Shown here: positions 1-9,300 of the stretch, piece by piece
Position numbering within the stretch: position 1 is the stretch's first letter
Layout of the letters: each line of letters starts with the position of its first letter
Assembly (NCBI RefSeq): GCF_020382885.2
Contig: NC_058506.1
Location: forward strand, 744,001-808,000
Source of the DNA: Scatophagus argus
Lineage: Eukaryota; Chordata; Actinopteri; Scatophagidae
Direction of reading: 5' to 3'
DNA length: 64,000 nt
The notes under the pieces: generated by a model
Databases searched by the model: none
What the model saw: only the letters and a program-made list of their open reading frames with translations
Told to the model about the DNA's origin: nothing
Translations under genes and position numbers: made by a program

Positions 1-1158
1 AGTTCAGTAGCAATATATGAAACTTTATACCAACTACTTGAGCCATAAGAAGTCCTCTGTGAGACCATGCCATTTACACAAGCAATAATGTCTGAAAACT
101 TCTTGCTTTAAAGTCTTTTCAGTTTATTATAAAAATTCTTGTGCAGTGCAGTGACACTGTTAAAGTTCCAGTAACAGTGCAAATAAGGTGCCAACAGCAA
201 AAGACTGTGTGCAAACAGATAAATAACACTGCAAATGAGATAACAAATGATAATATAATGTGCAAACCCAGATAAATATTACTGCATGTGCTCATATGGA
301 CAGATTGTGACCATATTTGATATTTGGTCAGATACTGAACAGATGACCAGTCTTGGGTGTCCACACTAAAACTGTGAAAATGAAGATTTTCTGTGCTGCT
401 GGGTTGAAGATGCGTGTGAAGCATCATCATCATTACTTTAGAATTTTAGAATATTTTTAGGTCAGCATGTAAACACAAACAAGGAATCTTTTTTCTCAAT
501 TAATGTACCCACTAATAGGCATACAGCAATAGTTCACAACAAGCTCTTTGGCTGGGCTGCTATTGAGCTTCAGTTGATTGTTACTGCACCACATGATGAA
601 GCTCTCTGTCAGTCCTCTGTACTCATCTATAAAAAATAGTCTCAACTGAAATAGTTAAAAGTGAGGACAGCATGTTTATCACTGGAAATGACTGGAATCA
701 TACATGTCAGTATAATGACTTCCATTTCACTAAAAACTACACTTATTACCTTTCATTAAATTCTTTCAAAGTCCTCATTGCATTATATGAGAGACATGAT
801 ATATGGACAGGCATGGATGTAAATTGCACCTTGACTGTTGTCTTGTGTAGTCTTGTTCTGATAATTAACCTGTCTGTGATGACATGATCTAGCAATATGT
901 GGAGTTTTGTGATCAATTTAAAACAAAAGTCATCTATTTTTTCCAGTCAGCAAACAAATGTAATGTGATGTAACCCAACCATCACTGTAATCTAAAATCA
1001 CATCTGTTTTCAGTTAATCAAAATCAAAATCAGTGTGAAGCTAAAGTTGAAGTTGGTTTTTCCTGGACTACAACCCACCTACTTCATCCTTTTCATTAAA
1101 TAGCCATTGTTGTTGATCACACTTCCCAGTTATACCCAACAATGATGTTTTTGCTCAG
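1..1158. other. vasp intron sequence with a dispersed repeat
   Basis: No exon is seen. The stretch 290-845 is a diverged copy, in the same orientation, of a sequence at about 16690-17050. Shared blocks include tgtgaccatatt, tctgtgctgctgggttg and attgagcttcag. Confidence 0.45.
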
Positions 1159-1207
1159 GCCCAGCTCAGAATGAACCCACTGCACAGGAAATGGAACACC
1201 AGAAAAG
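1159..1207 (+). CDS. vasp: vasp exon: PAQNEPTAQEMEHQK segment
   Basis: Acceptor ctcag precedes 1159 and the donor is gtactg. It encodes the short stretch before the charged and proline-rich region and splits an Arg codon with the next exon. Another AG at 1163-1164 or 1168-1169 could be the true acceptor. Confidence 0.65.
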
Positions 1208-4200
1208 GTACTGTTCATTATAAATGATAATAAGGCTCATACTAATGTTTATGCAATTTTCCTAAATCACAAGTTAATATTCTTAGATGCTTGTTTTTTC
1301 CAAACAGCAGTCAAAAATACGATAAAAAAGTACACGCAATCTTTATCTGACAATTTGCTCATTTGAGAGGCTCATAACCTACTTGGCTTTTATGCTTGGT
1401 CTTCAAAATTCCAAGCAAAATTATCTCATTGGAAAGCTGCCTTGTTTTCACATCAACGGCAACATATTGCTGTGAATTATTTGCCGTTCTCTGTCCAGAC
1501 TAGCACGTCAGAGACAGGAACAGCAGGAGAAGGAGCGTCTCGAGAGAGACAGGCAAGCCTCTGCATCTGCCCCTCCTGCCCCTCCTGCTCCTCCAACTCC
1601 ACCTGCTGCCCCACCAGCTGCCCCACCACCTCCAGGCCCACCTCCTTCCTCTGGACCGTGCCCACCTGCACCTCCACCACCACCTCCTCCTCCTGGGGGC
1701 ATGGTTCCACCTGCACCACCACCACCCCCTGCTGGAGGAAGTGGAGGTGGTGCAGGTGGAGGGGGAAACAGTCTGGCTGCAGGTCTAGCAGGAGCCAAAC
1801 TGCGCAAAACAGTCAAGGTAAGGTCTATATACAGTATGTATTTTCTGCTTTTGTGTACTTCTCCAATGCAATTACCCAAATTCAGACTTACTCTACTGCA
1901 TGATGGTACATAAAGATGAAGCTTTGTACAAATGATGGATGATTTTGGTGTCCTTGTTCTCATTGGAACAAATTCCTTTGAACATTGTAACTCGTGTGTT
2001 TTGTGTACCCAGGATGAGGGAGAAGCAGCCCCAGCCCCTAAACCAGCATCTTCAGCTGGTGGAGGTGGAGGAGGTGATCTCATGGGAGAAATGAGTGCAA
2101 TCCTTGCTAGGAGGTAAGCATTAGAAACATAGAAAATAGGTGTGTCTGCAATTATCTGATAGTGGGGAGTTTCTTCAACATAACTGTTTTCAATAGGAGG
2201 AAAGCCGCTGATAATCCTGTTGCCAAAAAGGTAGATCCTCGCAATGTAAGTTGGACATTGATTTTATGATTACAGTATTTCTTCCCATTATTCTGTAATA
2301 TTTGTAGGGAGCAATATGATTTAAGATATGAATGGAGGATAACTTTGGAATGTCTGTATATAATGACAGGATAATTCTGACTCCTCACCATCAAAATTCT
2401 CAGGATCAGGAGGTGAGTAATGCCACATTCACATTCCTCATGCAGGACTGTAATGCAGCCATTAAATGGGTTTTCACTGTTTAAGTGTCTTTTTGTCAGA
2501 CTCCAGTCTATAATAATGAGAAAAAAAAATGTGTTACCATGTGTTACTTAAGTGTCTATTCTTTTTCAACAACCAAATGGTGAACTTCTTTGGCTTATTT
2601 GAGAAAAACATTCATATTTTAGATATTAACATATCTTAATTTTTTTACACCTCCACATAGCATGGGAGACACTACAAAAACATTTAATTTTGTCATATCG
2701 TCATGTTCTTTAATAATGCAAAAATCATATTTCATCAGATATTAATGAAAAGCCCAAGGAGAAATCTGTCACCATCTCAAGGTAAGAGCATGATCAATCA
2801 ACCGTTCTTAGTCCACAGGTTCATTGCATTACATTATTTTCCACAGTTATCGCGTTTGCTGCCAAATAACAATCTCCCATGAACAATTAATGCAAATTCA
2901 AAGAGAGATAATGGATCTGCATGTTTTTGAAACAGGTCTAAATCATCAACCAACAATCAAAGGGACTCCAGCCCAAGTTCCAGCTCCGCCATTACTCCTT
3001 CCTCCAACTCTTCCACAACCTACAGGTATTAGCCCCCCCTCTGTCCACATCTGCCACCAAGGTCGTCTCCTCTCCTCTCCTCATGCTCTTTGATTTATAT
3101 GCGGCCTACAGTATGAGAAAGTGAATTGAGCTCAACGCTGATATCACTGCTGTTTTTGTCCATGGTGTGTTGCTTGCAAATGACTAAAACAAAAAAGAGC
3201 TCTCGATATTTGGTGGTTTCTGCCTGAAGCTTTAATTATAGCAAGCTGCCATGGTGACCTTCAGTCTTCAGATTAATGCAACATGTTGCCTTTGTGACGC
3301 TCTGCAACTGCATTCATTAGTTTAATTTCCTCATGGATTGAGCATAAGCTATGTGAGTTTCATGAAGTCTGAATAACACAGCAGTAATGAGTGTTAGCAT
3401 TGGTCTTTCCAAGAAATGTTGTGTTTGGACAAGAAATGTGCACAAACATCACTAATTTCTCCTCTTGTTACACAAAATTCAGTCAGTGTAAGCAGAACTG
3501 GACATTTTGGAAGTAGTTCAACGTGCCGTTATTCAAGGAGTGCTCTTTAGTTGCTGGCCATTAGTGAAGCAATGCAACTCATCTCACTAACTTACACTAT
3601 ATTTTGCACCCTGCATTCCTCTCCTAATTTTCCAACTATTCACTCTTTCTAACTTTTGTCAACTCATTTGTACTTTAAGCTATACTCAGTTCAAACCTTG
3701 TAATGTTTCACATCTTTCTTACAGTGAGTTTTATTCAACTTTTAAATCCCATTCCCATCCCAAATAGACCTTTTCCTACTCTTTAAACTCCTGCAGATGG
3801 TTACAAATAAAAAACAGCTACTCAAGTTAGCATCAGTTTTTCAACAAATCTAAAAATAAGGCACATTTTTCATATAATATTGATGTTATTTAATTTTGTA
3901 AAGCCAGTAATGCAGTCTAGTGTTAGCTAGCTTTCCCACCATAGTTTCTGAAGAAGCCACTTTGTTTCCCTCTTTCTCTTCCTCCACTAAGACATTTAAA
4001 ACACATGCAGTGCTTTTGTTATTTCTGTTTGAAACTGACTGCGCAGTTTGTGCTGGACAGCTCTGTCATGCAAAAGAAATGTCCTTGAGTCTTTATTGGC
4101 TAAGGGTAAACATGTATCTTTTTAATCTTAGGATGAAAGTGGCAAAGAAGAACTCAGAGGATGCAGGAAGTGATACTGATATGGAACGAATAAAACAGGT

Positions 4201-4699
4201 TGGTTCTTTCATCTCTGTTTGAACATATAACAACAGTCTGCAAAACATCCTGCAACTCAATTGATAACAGTAAAGACTTTTTCATAGCAGAATTTTAACA
4301 TTCAGTAAATCAAAACCCGCATAATTTCCTGTGTATGGCACAGTCATAACTTTCTCTCCAGGATGCCACTACTGTGCCAAGTTATCACATAAGTCTTTTT
4401 ACTAAAATAGTTACTTCAACTATACTGTGGAATTTGTCCAGCAAAAGTAAAAAACATTTATCTGTATGCTTGAAGGAAATTCTTGAAGAAGTGACAAAAG
4501 AACTTCATAAGGTGAAGGATGAGATTATTAAAGGTGAGTTCTAATTTGGTCAACATCCAATGTCATTAAGTCAACTTATAAAACTATATGATGCATTTAT
4601 AAATTGAAACATTTGTGTTATTCCTGTATCACTCTGTCTTCTCTTCTAGCACTTATCCAGGAGCTGCGAAGTGAACAGCCTAAAGGTGAAGACTCCTGA
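1159..4699 (+). CDS. vasp: VASP-like Ena/VASP actin regulator, 3' part (10 exons, 5' end outside window)
   Basis: Ena/VASP proteins promote actin filament elongation at focal adhesions and leading edges. They bind profilin-actin through proline runs and tetramerise through a C-terminal helix. The exons read join(1159..1207,1499..1817,2013..2113,2197..2245,2404..2412,2753..2781,2963..3025,4132..4198,4476..4533,4650..4699), with consistent phases and GT/AG borders; the 9-nt and 29-nt exons are the least certain. In order they encode a charged Q/E/R segment, a long proline-rich run, a G-actin-binding motif (LAGAKLRKTVK), a glycine linker, an F-actin-binding motif (LMGEMSAILARRRKA), a Ser-rich linker, and a tetramerisation helix ending ALIQELRSEQPKGEDS. 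EMEHQKR resembles EEVEQQKR of mammalian VASP, and the tail is closer to VASP than to EVL or ENAH. The EVH1 exons must lie upstream. EVL is the main alternative. Confidence 0.85.
1499..1817 (+). CDS. vasp: vasp exon: charged helix, proline-rich region, G-actin-binding motif
   Basis: The exon begins LARQRQEQQEKERLERDRQ. It continues into about 60 residues rich in proline (runs of up to eight Pro, profilin and SH3 ligands), then a Gly-rich stretch and LAAGLAGAKLRKTVK, the G-actin-binding block. The donor is gtaagg. The repetitive composition also produces long open frames on the other strand that are not genes. Confidence 0.85.
2013..2113 (+). CDS. vasp: vasp exon: Gly linker and F-actin-binding motif
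   Basis: Encodes DEGEAAPAPKPASSA, six glycines, then DLMGEMSAILARR, matching LMEEMNAMLARR of VASP. Acceptor cccag and donor gtaagc fit, and an Arg codon is split at the 3' border. Confidence 0.85.
2197..2245 (+). CDS. vasp: vasp exon: end of F-actin-binding motif
   Basis: Encodes RRKAADNPVAKKVDPRN. The consensus donor gtaagt follows 2245; a weaker gtagat after the AAG at about 2230 is an in-frame alternative. Ala occupies the position of the Thr phosphorylated by AMPK in mammalian VASP. Confidence 0.7.
2404..2412 (+). CDS. vasp: vasp possible 9-nt microexon (DQE)
   Basis: GATCAGGAG sits between a ctcag acceptor and a gtgagt donor and keeps the frame. A microexon of this size cannot be proven by eye and may be alternative. 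Confidence 0.35.
2753..2781 (+). CDS. vasp: vasp exon: PKEKSVTIS linker
   Basis: It reads PKEKSVTIS plus two bases that join the next exon to make Arg. The acceptor at 2751-2752 is chosen because it preserves phase. The stronger-looking acceptor at 2737-2738 gives NEKPKEKS but would need a different upstream phase. Confidence 0.5.
2963..3025 (+). CDS. vasp: vasp exon: Ser/Thr-rich linker
   Basis: Encodes DSSPSSSSAITPSSNSSTTY, the low-complexity linker before the tetramerisation helix. Phases match both neighbours (one base in, two bases out). The donor is gtatta. Confidence 0.65.
3026..4131. other. vasp intron, no recognised feature
   Basis: About 1.1 kb of AT-rich intron between the Ser-rich linker exon and the tetramerisation exons. 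I see no transposon ends, exons or RNA genes. Confidence 0.5.
4132..4198 (+). CDS. vasp: vasp exon: linker and start of tetramerisation helix
   Basis: Encodes MKVAKKNSEDAGSDTDMERIKQ. The end matches the LQRVKQ/DRMKQ position that opens the EVH2 block C helix in the family. The acceptor is cttag and the donor gttggt. Confidence 0.8.
4476..4533 (+). CDS. vasp: vasp exon: tetramerisation coiled coil
   Basis: Encodes EILEEVTKELHKVKDEIIK, the right-handed coiled coil that makes Ena/VASP proteins tetrameric. This is the most family-diagnostic stretch in the gene. The donor is gtgagt. Confidence 0.9.
4650..4699 (+). CDS. vasp: vasp terminal exon
   Basis: Encodes ALIQELRSEQPKGEDS and a TGA stop. 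The acceptor is cttctag. The 3' UTR follows, with a C-rich stretch at about 4757-4791. Confidence 0.88.
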
Positions 4700-4945
4700 A
4701 AAACTTAAAAATGGATCAGATGTGAATGTATCATCATGCAGCGCTCAGGCAATTTACCACCCCCCCAGCCCCACCCCCCACCCCCCTACTGCAAAACTGC
4801 TGTTTTGCAAAATAAAACTGGCATTTCTGTACTACAATTTCTTGTTAGTCAGTACAGTACATGCAACAGTTAGCCTCTGTCACTTTTTCTTGCTTCTGAG
4901 ATTGAGACACATTGTACTGAATAATAAAATTTGTTTATGTCTTTA
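4700..4945 (+). promoter_or_regulatory. vasp: vasp 3' UTR with poly(A) signals
   Basis: AATAAA hexamers occur at 4811-4816 and 4923-4928, within 230 bases of the stop. The second is the more likely transcript end because ordinary intergenic repeats start shortly after it. Confidence 0.55.
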
Positions 4946-5100
4946 ACTGCTTCACCATTTAACTTCAGTCATCTTCTGCTTCAGTGGAACATCCTACTTC
5001 CTCCTTACTGTCATATTTCCTTTGTGGTACATACTGGCATGATGGGCATAGGCTGACATATATATTATTAAATAAATAAATAAAAATAACAAAAACAATG

Positions 5101-5240
5101 ATTGCTTCTTGGCCTTTTGGCTAAGATTATGTGTCATATCTGTTCTTATCACTTTAACACCTGACACATCTTCTACTAAGGGACAACGTTTACCCAGTTT
5201 TCTCCAGGGATCAGTAAAGTATTGATTCTTATTCTGATTA
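5101..5240 (+). repeat. U2 snRNA-derived retropseudogene or U2-headed SINE
   Basis: 5101-5190 follows the 5' half of U2 snRNA from its first base: GCTTCT.GGCCTTTTGGCTAAGAT, then TATCTGTTCTTATCA and a decayed stem IIb region. The GTAGTA branch-site-pairing motif is changed to GTCATA, so it is not a working U2. From about 5200 the sequence changes to a retroposon-style end, GGGATCAGTAAAGTATTGAT followed by TTCTTATTCTGATT. That is the tail type seen on several other retroposons here, for example around 33540. The junction suggests a U2 head fused to a LINE-mobilised tail. Confidence 0.75.
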
Positions 5241-5340
5241 TGTGCAACTTTGGAATACACTTTACTGAACCACCTTCTTACGCAGCTTTCCCTCTGAAGG
5301 GTTCATGTCCTGCTGGTTCACTTAATAGTACCCTATTATC

Positions 5341-6035
5341 CCACCAGAACTTTGCATTCCCAAAATGCAGGGCTACTTGTGGTTCCTAGAGTCCTCAAAA
5401 GTAGATTGGGAACCAGAGCCTTTAGTTATCAAGATCCTCTACTATGGAACCATCTTCTGGTTTCGGTCCGGGAGGCGGACACCCTCTCTATATTTAAGAG
5501 TAGACTAAAAACTTTCCTGTTTGATAAAGCTTATAGTTAGGGCCGGCCTAGGCCGGCCCCTAGTTATGCTGCTATAGACTTAGACTACCGGGGGCCCTCC
5601 CATGACGCACTGAGCTCTTTCTTCCTCTCCCTCTCCTTCTGCACACATTCATGTCCCATTAATGCATATTACTAACTCAACCTCTTCCCTGGAGTCCCTG
5701 TGCTTTCTTGTCCCGCAGATTCCTATCGATCATGACTGGACCTCCTGCTGCGGTCCTGCTGTCGTCCTGCTCAAAACCTACTGCGATTACTACTGTTTAG
5801 TCATAATCTGATTTAAATCTGTTACAACTCAGTACAGCTACTACCATTATTGTTACTACTATTGTTATCAAAATCACCATAGTACCTTCTGTATACTTCA
5901 TTGTCATTATCATTATCTACATTTCCGATTACTTCTGGTATTATTACTGCTGCTATGCATCTCTGCTTGTGTGCTCCTTCTCTCACACCCCACCCCCTCT
6001 GCCTCTCTCCCTTGCTCTCTCTCTCTCTTTCTCTT

Positions 6036-6093
<58 letters not shown>

Positions 6094-6262
6094 ACCAGTC
6101 AAAGCGGATGGCCCATCTTGAGCCGGGGTCTGCTCCGAGGTTTCTGCCTTCTAAAAGGCAGTTTTTCCTCGCCACTGTCGCCAAGTGCTTGCTCAAGGGG
6201 GAATGTTGGGCTCTCTCTATTTACAATTTAATTAAAGAGTCTAGACCTGCTCAAATTGGAAA
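5341..6262 (+). mobile_element. L2-type LINE, 3' fragment (subfamily A)
   Basis: 5352-5540 encodes the last 62 residues of an L2 ORF2 (ending KTFLFDKAYS), the typical C-terminal tail downstream of the reverse transcriptase. The 3' UTR follows, with an 18-bp palindrome right after the stop, a long CT microsatellite, and the conserved AGGTTTCTGCCTTCTAAAAG stem-loop near the 3' end. The element is heavily 5' truncated and lies between vasp and akt2. Confidence 0.85.
6001..6087 (+). repeat. (CT)n microsatellite inside the L2 3' UTR
   Basis: A nearly pure CT tract with a few interruptions. It explains the serine/leucine-rich open frames across this stretch, which are not genes. Confidence 0.9.
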
Positions 6263-6267
6263 TTGGA

Positions 6268-6395
6268 TGTTTGTGTTTTGTCCCTGTGATTGACTCATGA
6301 CCAGTCCATAATGGAGCCCACTTCTGTTGTCAGCTGGGATAGTCTCCAGTCCCCTATGGTTCTGCCTGATAAGCGGTATATGAAGGATGGATCAA
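6268..6395 (+). repeat. dispersed fish repeat, copy 1
   Basis: Shares TGATTGACT, CCAGTCC, TCAGCTGGGATAG and GATAAGCGGTATA with copies at 21283 and 37336. It is a very common, poorly classified fish repeat, often ending in GGATGGATGG. Confidence 0.7.
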
Positions 6396-7060
6396 TTAAT
6401 GTGTGAGAAACACCTCACCTTTTAATCTAAAAGCTGAGTTGAGGCTGTTCCTGATTTATTTATTATCTCCCATTTTTGAAAACTGTGTAGTGCATTTTGT
6501 TCAAACATTTGTTAGGCCCACTGCTCAAAAGACATTTTGTTGAGTTGGTGCAACTATAATGTTAAGAGAACAAATTTTAGGTTGTCTTTGTGTAGACAAA
6601 TAATACATATTGTTACCATTCAGGCTTGTACAGCCAGCTATCAGAAGCAGACAGAACTAAAATTTCATACTCACGTGGTGTGACAAAATGCTGCTTCTCG
6701 GCATCCTCCTAATGCAGTAGGCTAAGTTAGATAGCGGAGAAAGGAAGAAGATGTCAACAGAAGAAGATAAGGTAAAGCTTTATTGATCCCCACATTGAGG
6801 GGGCAAGTAAAAGTAGTCCATAGAGTTAAGGGGGGACATGATACAGATAAGTATATAAGAGTCTGTACAAATAAATCAACTTATATGTAATCAGATAGAC
6901 TCAATCCATAGCTACTTGTTTCCTGAGTGATTTTTTTCCAAGGCAAAACTCAAAAAGACCTTAATCTTCAGTTGTAGCGTATTATTTAAGAAATATGACT
7001 TGTCCCACAGTTAATATACTGTGTAAATTAAAGATGATCGCGGTCATAGATGCACAGCAT
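6396..7060. other. intergenic DNA between vasp and akt2
   Basis: Nothing coding is seen. At about 6776-6800 there is TTTATTGATCCCC, the reverse complement of the GGGGATCAATAAA end of a retroposon. Confidence 0.4.
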
Positions 7061-7079
7061 TGACTAATTTGAGCTGAAT

Positions 7080-7312
7080 TTGCGCCGACGTTCCTGCAGA
7101 TGGCAGTGTGTGTCCAGAGATCAGCGACCATGTATCAATACAAAGAAGAAGAGAGTCTCCGGTGTTTTCCTGGGTGGATGGCCTACGCTGGATCTAGCCT
7201 GTCAAAACTGCATTGAAACGAGAGCAACGTGGTTTAAAGTCGGAAAATGTGGGTTAAGTCTTGTTGTTTTATGACTAAATGTAAAATGAATCGGATTAAG
7301 AAGTAAGTTGAG
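7080..7312 (+). promoter_or_regulatory. akt2: putative akt2 non-coding first exon and promoter
   Basis: A locally CpG-containing stretch in an AT-rich region, ending in a consensus GTAAGT donor at 7313. akt2 needs an upstream 5' UTR exon because the ATG exon has an acceptor at 15139-15140. There is no direct proof that this is that exon, since the sequence shows no TATA box or coding content. Confidence 0.35.
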
Positions 7313-8490
7313 GAGTCTGTGATGAACAGTTGTAATAGCGAATAGTTATTTGACTAACGTTAACTGTTACCTCGCTATTAGCAAGGCTAACATGCACCAC
7401 TCACTTTAACTACAAGAAGGCGATCGGTAGCGTTTACGAATAATAAACGAACATTTCCATCTTACAGTGGTCAGACATTTGTCAGAAACATTTAGATAGC
7501 TCAGCAGTGGTAAACTAGTATTGAACTAGTATCGAAACATGCGTGCGTCTTTTTGGCTGTAACACAAACTTGATATTTAATATTGAGCTCTAACTTAAAT
7601 AAATGAGCAAATCAGTGTTATTTCTTATTTAGATGGTATGCAGGTTAGCGTGCTAAATTCTTTGAAACTGAGGAGTATTCAATTGTGGTTAGTAAATATA
7701 GATTCACTGTCATCTGTTGGTTGGATCAGTTAAGTTAAATAGGCTTACTTTACTAACCTAATCTTCTGTAAAAGTTCGTTGAAACTTAGTTTACCAATGT
7801 TAGCATATCGCTAACTACTGCTAACCAATGTAAAACTGCAGGCTAGATAACAGCCAATAACAACAACGAGATTAGCTGTATTTTATTGTAATACTGTCTT
7901 CTTACTGGTAACCATTGAACCACTTTTGCGATTTCTTAAGGATTCTTTATACGTTATTAATTTAGTTGAGCTCTTTGCTAAGCCCATAAATTAAAATAAC
8001 GTTAGGCGTCAGTTAGATACATTTCTCTGTTCAAGATCACACACGAAACTTGGGATAAAAGTGTTCGCCTGTCGGAAATTACATTTATTGTAGTTTTTCT
8101 AACTCATGCGGTACGATACACCATAGGTCTTTAATATTTAATCGCTCGAATTCCAGTTGAGATTCGTACTGTTTGGATAGCATACTGTTTGGACTGTGTT
8201 GGACAGTGGGAACTGATTTACAGTGTGTTTTATGTATGCGAAACGAAATGTGACCTGCGCCAATCCATGCGTTAGTTATATTCATGTGTGGTTAAATTAT
8301 GTAGATAAACATGATCAGCTTTACATTTTTATGTCCATGAGTAGAATTGGCTGAAATGCTAAATTCTTTTAAGAGTGGACTTCAGAGGTGCTAGAAATAA
8401 CTTGATTTTAGACTTTTTGACAACAGTAGTTGTCACCATTAGACAGCTTTAGTATATACATTAGACAGCTTAATAATATGGAATTGAATA
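7313..8490. other. akt2 intron 1, upstream part
   Basis: About 1.2 kb of AT-rich sequence with no exon, RNA gene or element end that I recognise. Confidence 0.4.
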
Positions 8491-8655
8491 AGAACGTTTT
8501 TCCTCGCCGCTGTCACCACGTGCTTGCTCATGAAGGAATGTCTCTGTTACAAAATTTAATTAAAGAGTTTCATCTATACCTGCTCTAATTGGAAAGTGTC
8601 ATGAGAAAACCTTTATGAATTGGCGCTATATAAATAAACTGAAGTGAACTGAAAT
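8491..8655 (+). mobile_element. L2 LINE 3' terminal fragment (subfamily A)
   Basis: Starts at TTTTTCCTCGCC and runs to GGCGCTATATAAATAAACTG followed by short GAACTGAA-type repeats, the 3' end of the L2 elements in this window. Only the last 165 bases are present. Confidence 0.8.
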
Positions 8656-8967
8656 TGAATAAATTAAGGAATATCTTAAGGTTACAGAGAAAACCCCAGA
8701 TCTCTGTTAACATGAGTAAGGTATCTCTCTGTGGGAATGTCTGTCTGCATAGTCTTCAGAAGGCCATTACTGTTACAGGCAGTTGTGACGACTGCATCAA
8801 AAGGAGAGATACCCTCTCCCTGATGAAGAGATGATGCAAGATAAGAACACCTCTTCTTTGCTTCACGCAAGCAGGATGGTCGGTGAGCTATCTTTCTCAT
8901 GTCTCAGAGAACTGATACTAGATTAATCTCACTATGCAGACATACAGACTCCTGTATTACCAGACAA

Positions 8968-9035
8968 GTTTATCTTCAAGGTTTCAAGGAGCTTTATTGT
9001 CATTTCACACATGTAGAAACATGAGGTGGAACGAA
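8968..9035 (-). mobile_element. retroposon 3' tail fragment
   Basis: CAAGGAGCTTTATTGTCATTT is the reverse complement of a common fish retroposon end (AAATGACAATAAAGCTC). The body of the element is not recognisable. Confidence 0.45.
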
Positions 9036-9185
9036 TTTAGTTTTCCTGGTCCTGGTATAAGCCCAATAACCTGCAAAATATGCAAATACTATAAATATAA
9101 AACAACACTATATAAATATAAAAACAACCAGAATAAAAAAATATAATGATTGGCTGCTAATCATTAGGATGAATTGTGACCCCCA

Positions 9186-9300
9186 GAGGAGTCCACTAGG
9201 GCTATAAATTATTTTAGTGATTGAGTATTCTGCGACTTATTGCAATGATTAATCGAGTAATTGGTTAAGAATGCTTTGTTAAAAAGCATTTGTGAATAAT
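9186..9300 (+). mobile_element. possible hAT-type MITE end
   Basis: CTAGGGCTATAAATTATTTT followed by ATTAATCGAGTAATTGGTTAA resembles, with decay, the terminal sequence of a family whose ends read CAGGGCTGCAACTAACGATT. The opposite end was not found. Confidence 0.35.

Noticed and set aside
1477..2083. Long open frames on the - strand and in another + frame over the vasp proline exon
   Set aside because: They arise from proline/glycine-coding low-complexity sequence. Conserved Ena/VASP motifs and splice signals support only the + strand gene frame.
1159..4699. EVL or ENAH instead of VASP
   Set aside because: EMEHQKR and the LIQELRSEQP end are nearer VASP, and linkage to akt2 fits. EVL remains possible until a tree is made.
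5101..5190. A functional U2 snRNA gene
   Set aside because: It covers only the 5' half, the branch-pairing motif is mutated and no snRNA promoter is evident.
5901..6293. Protein-coding frames rich in Ser and Leu
   Set aside because: They are translations of a CT microsatellite within an L2 3' UTR.
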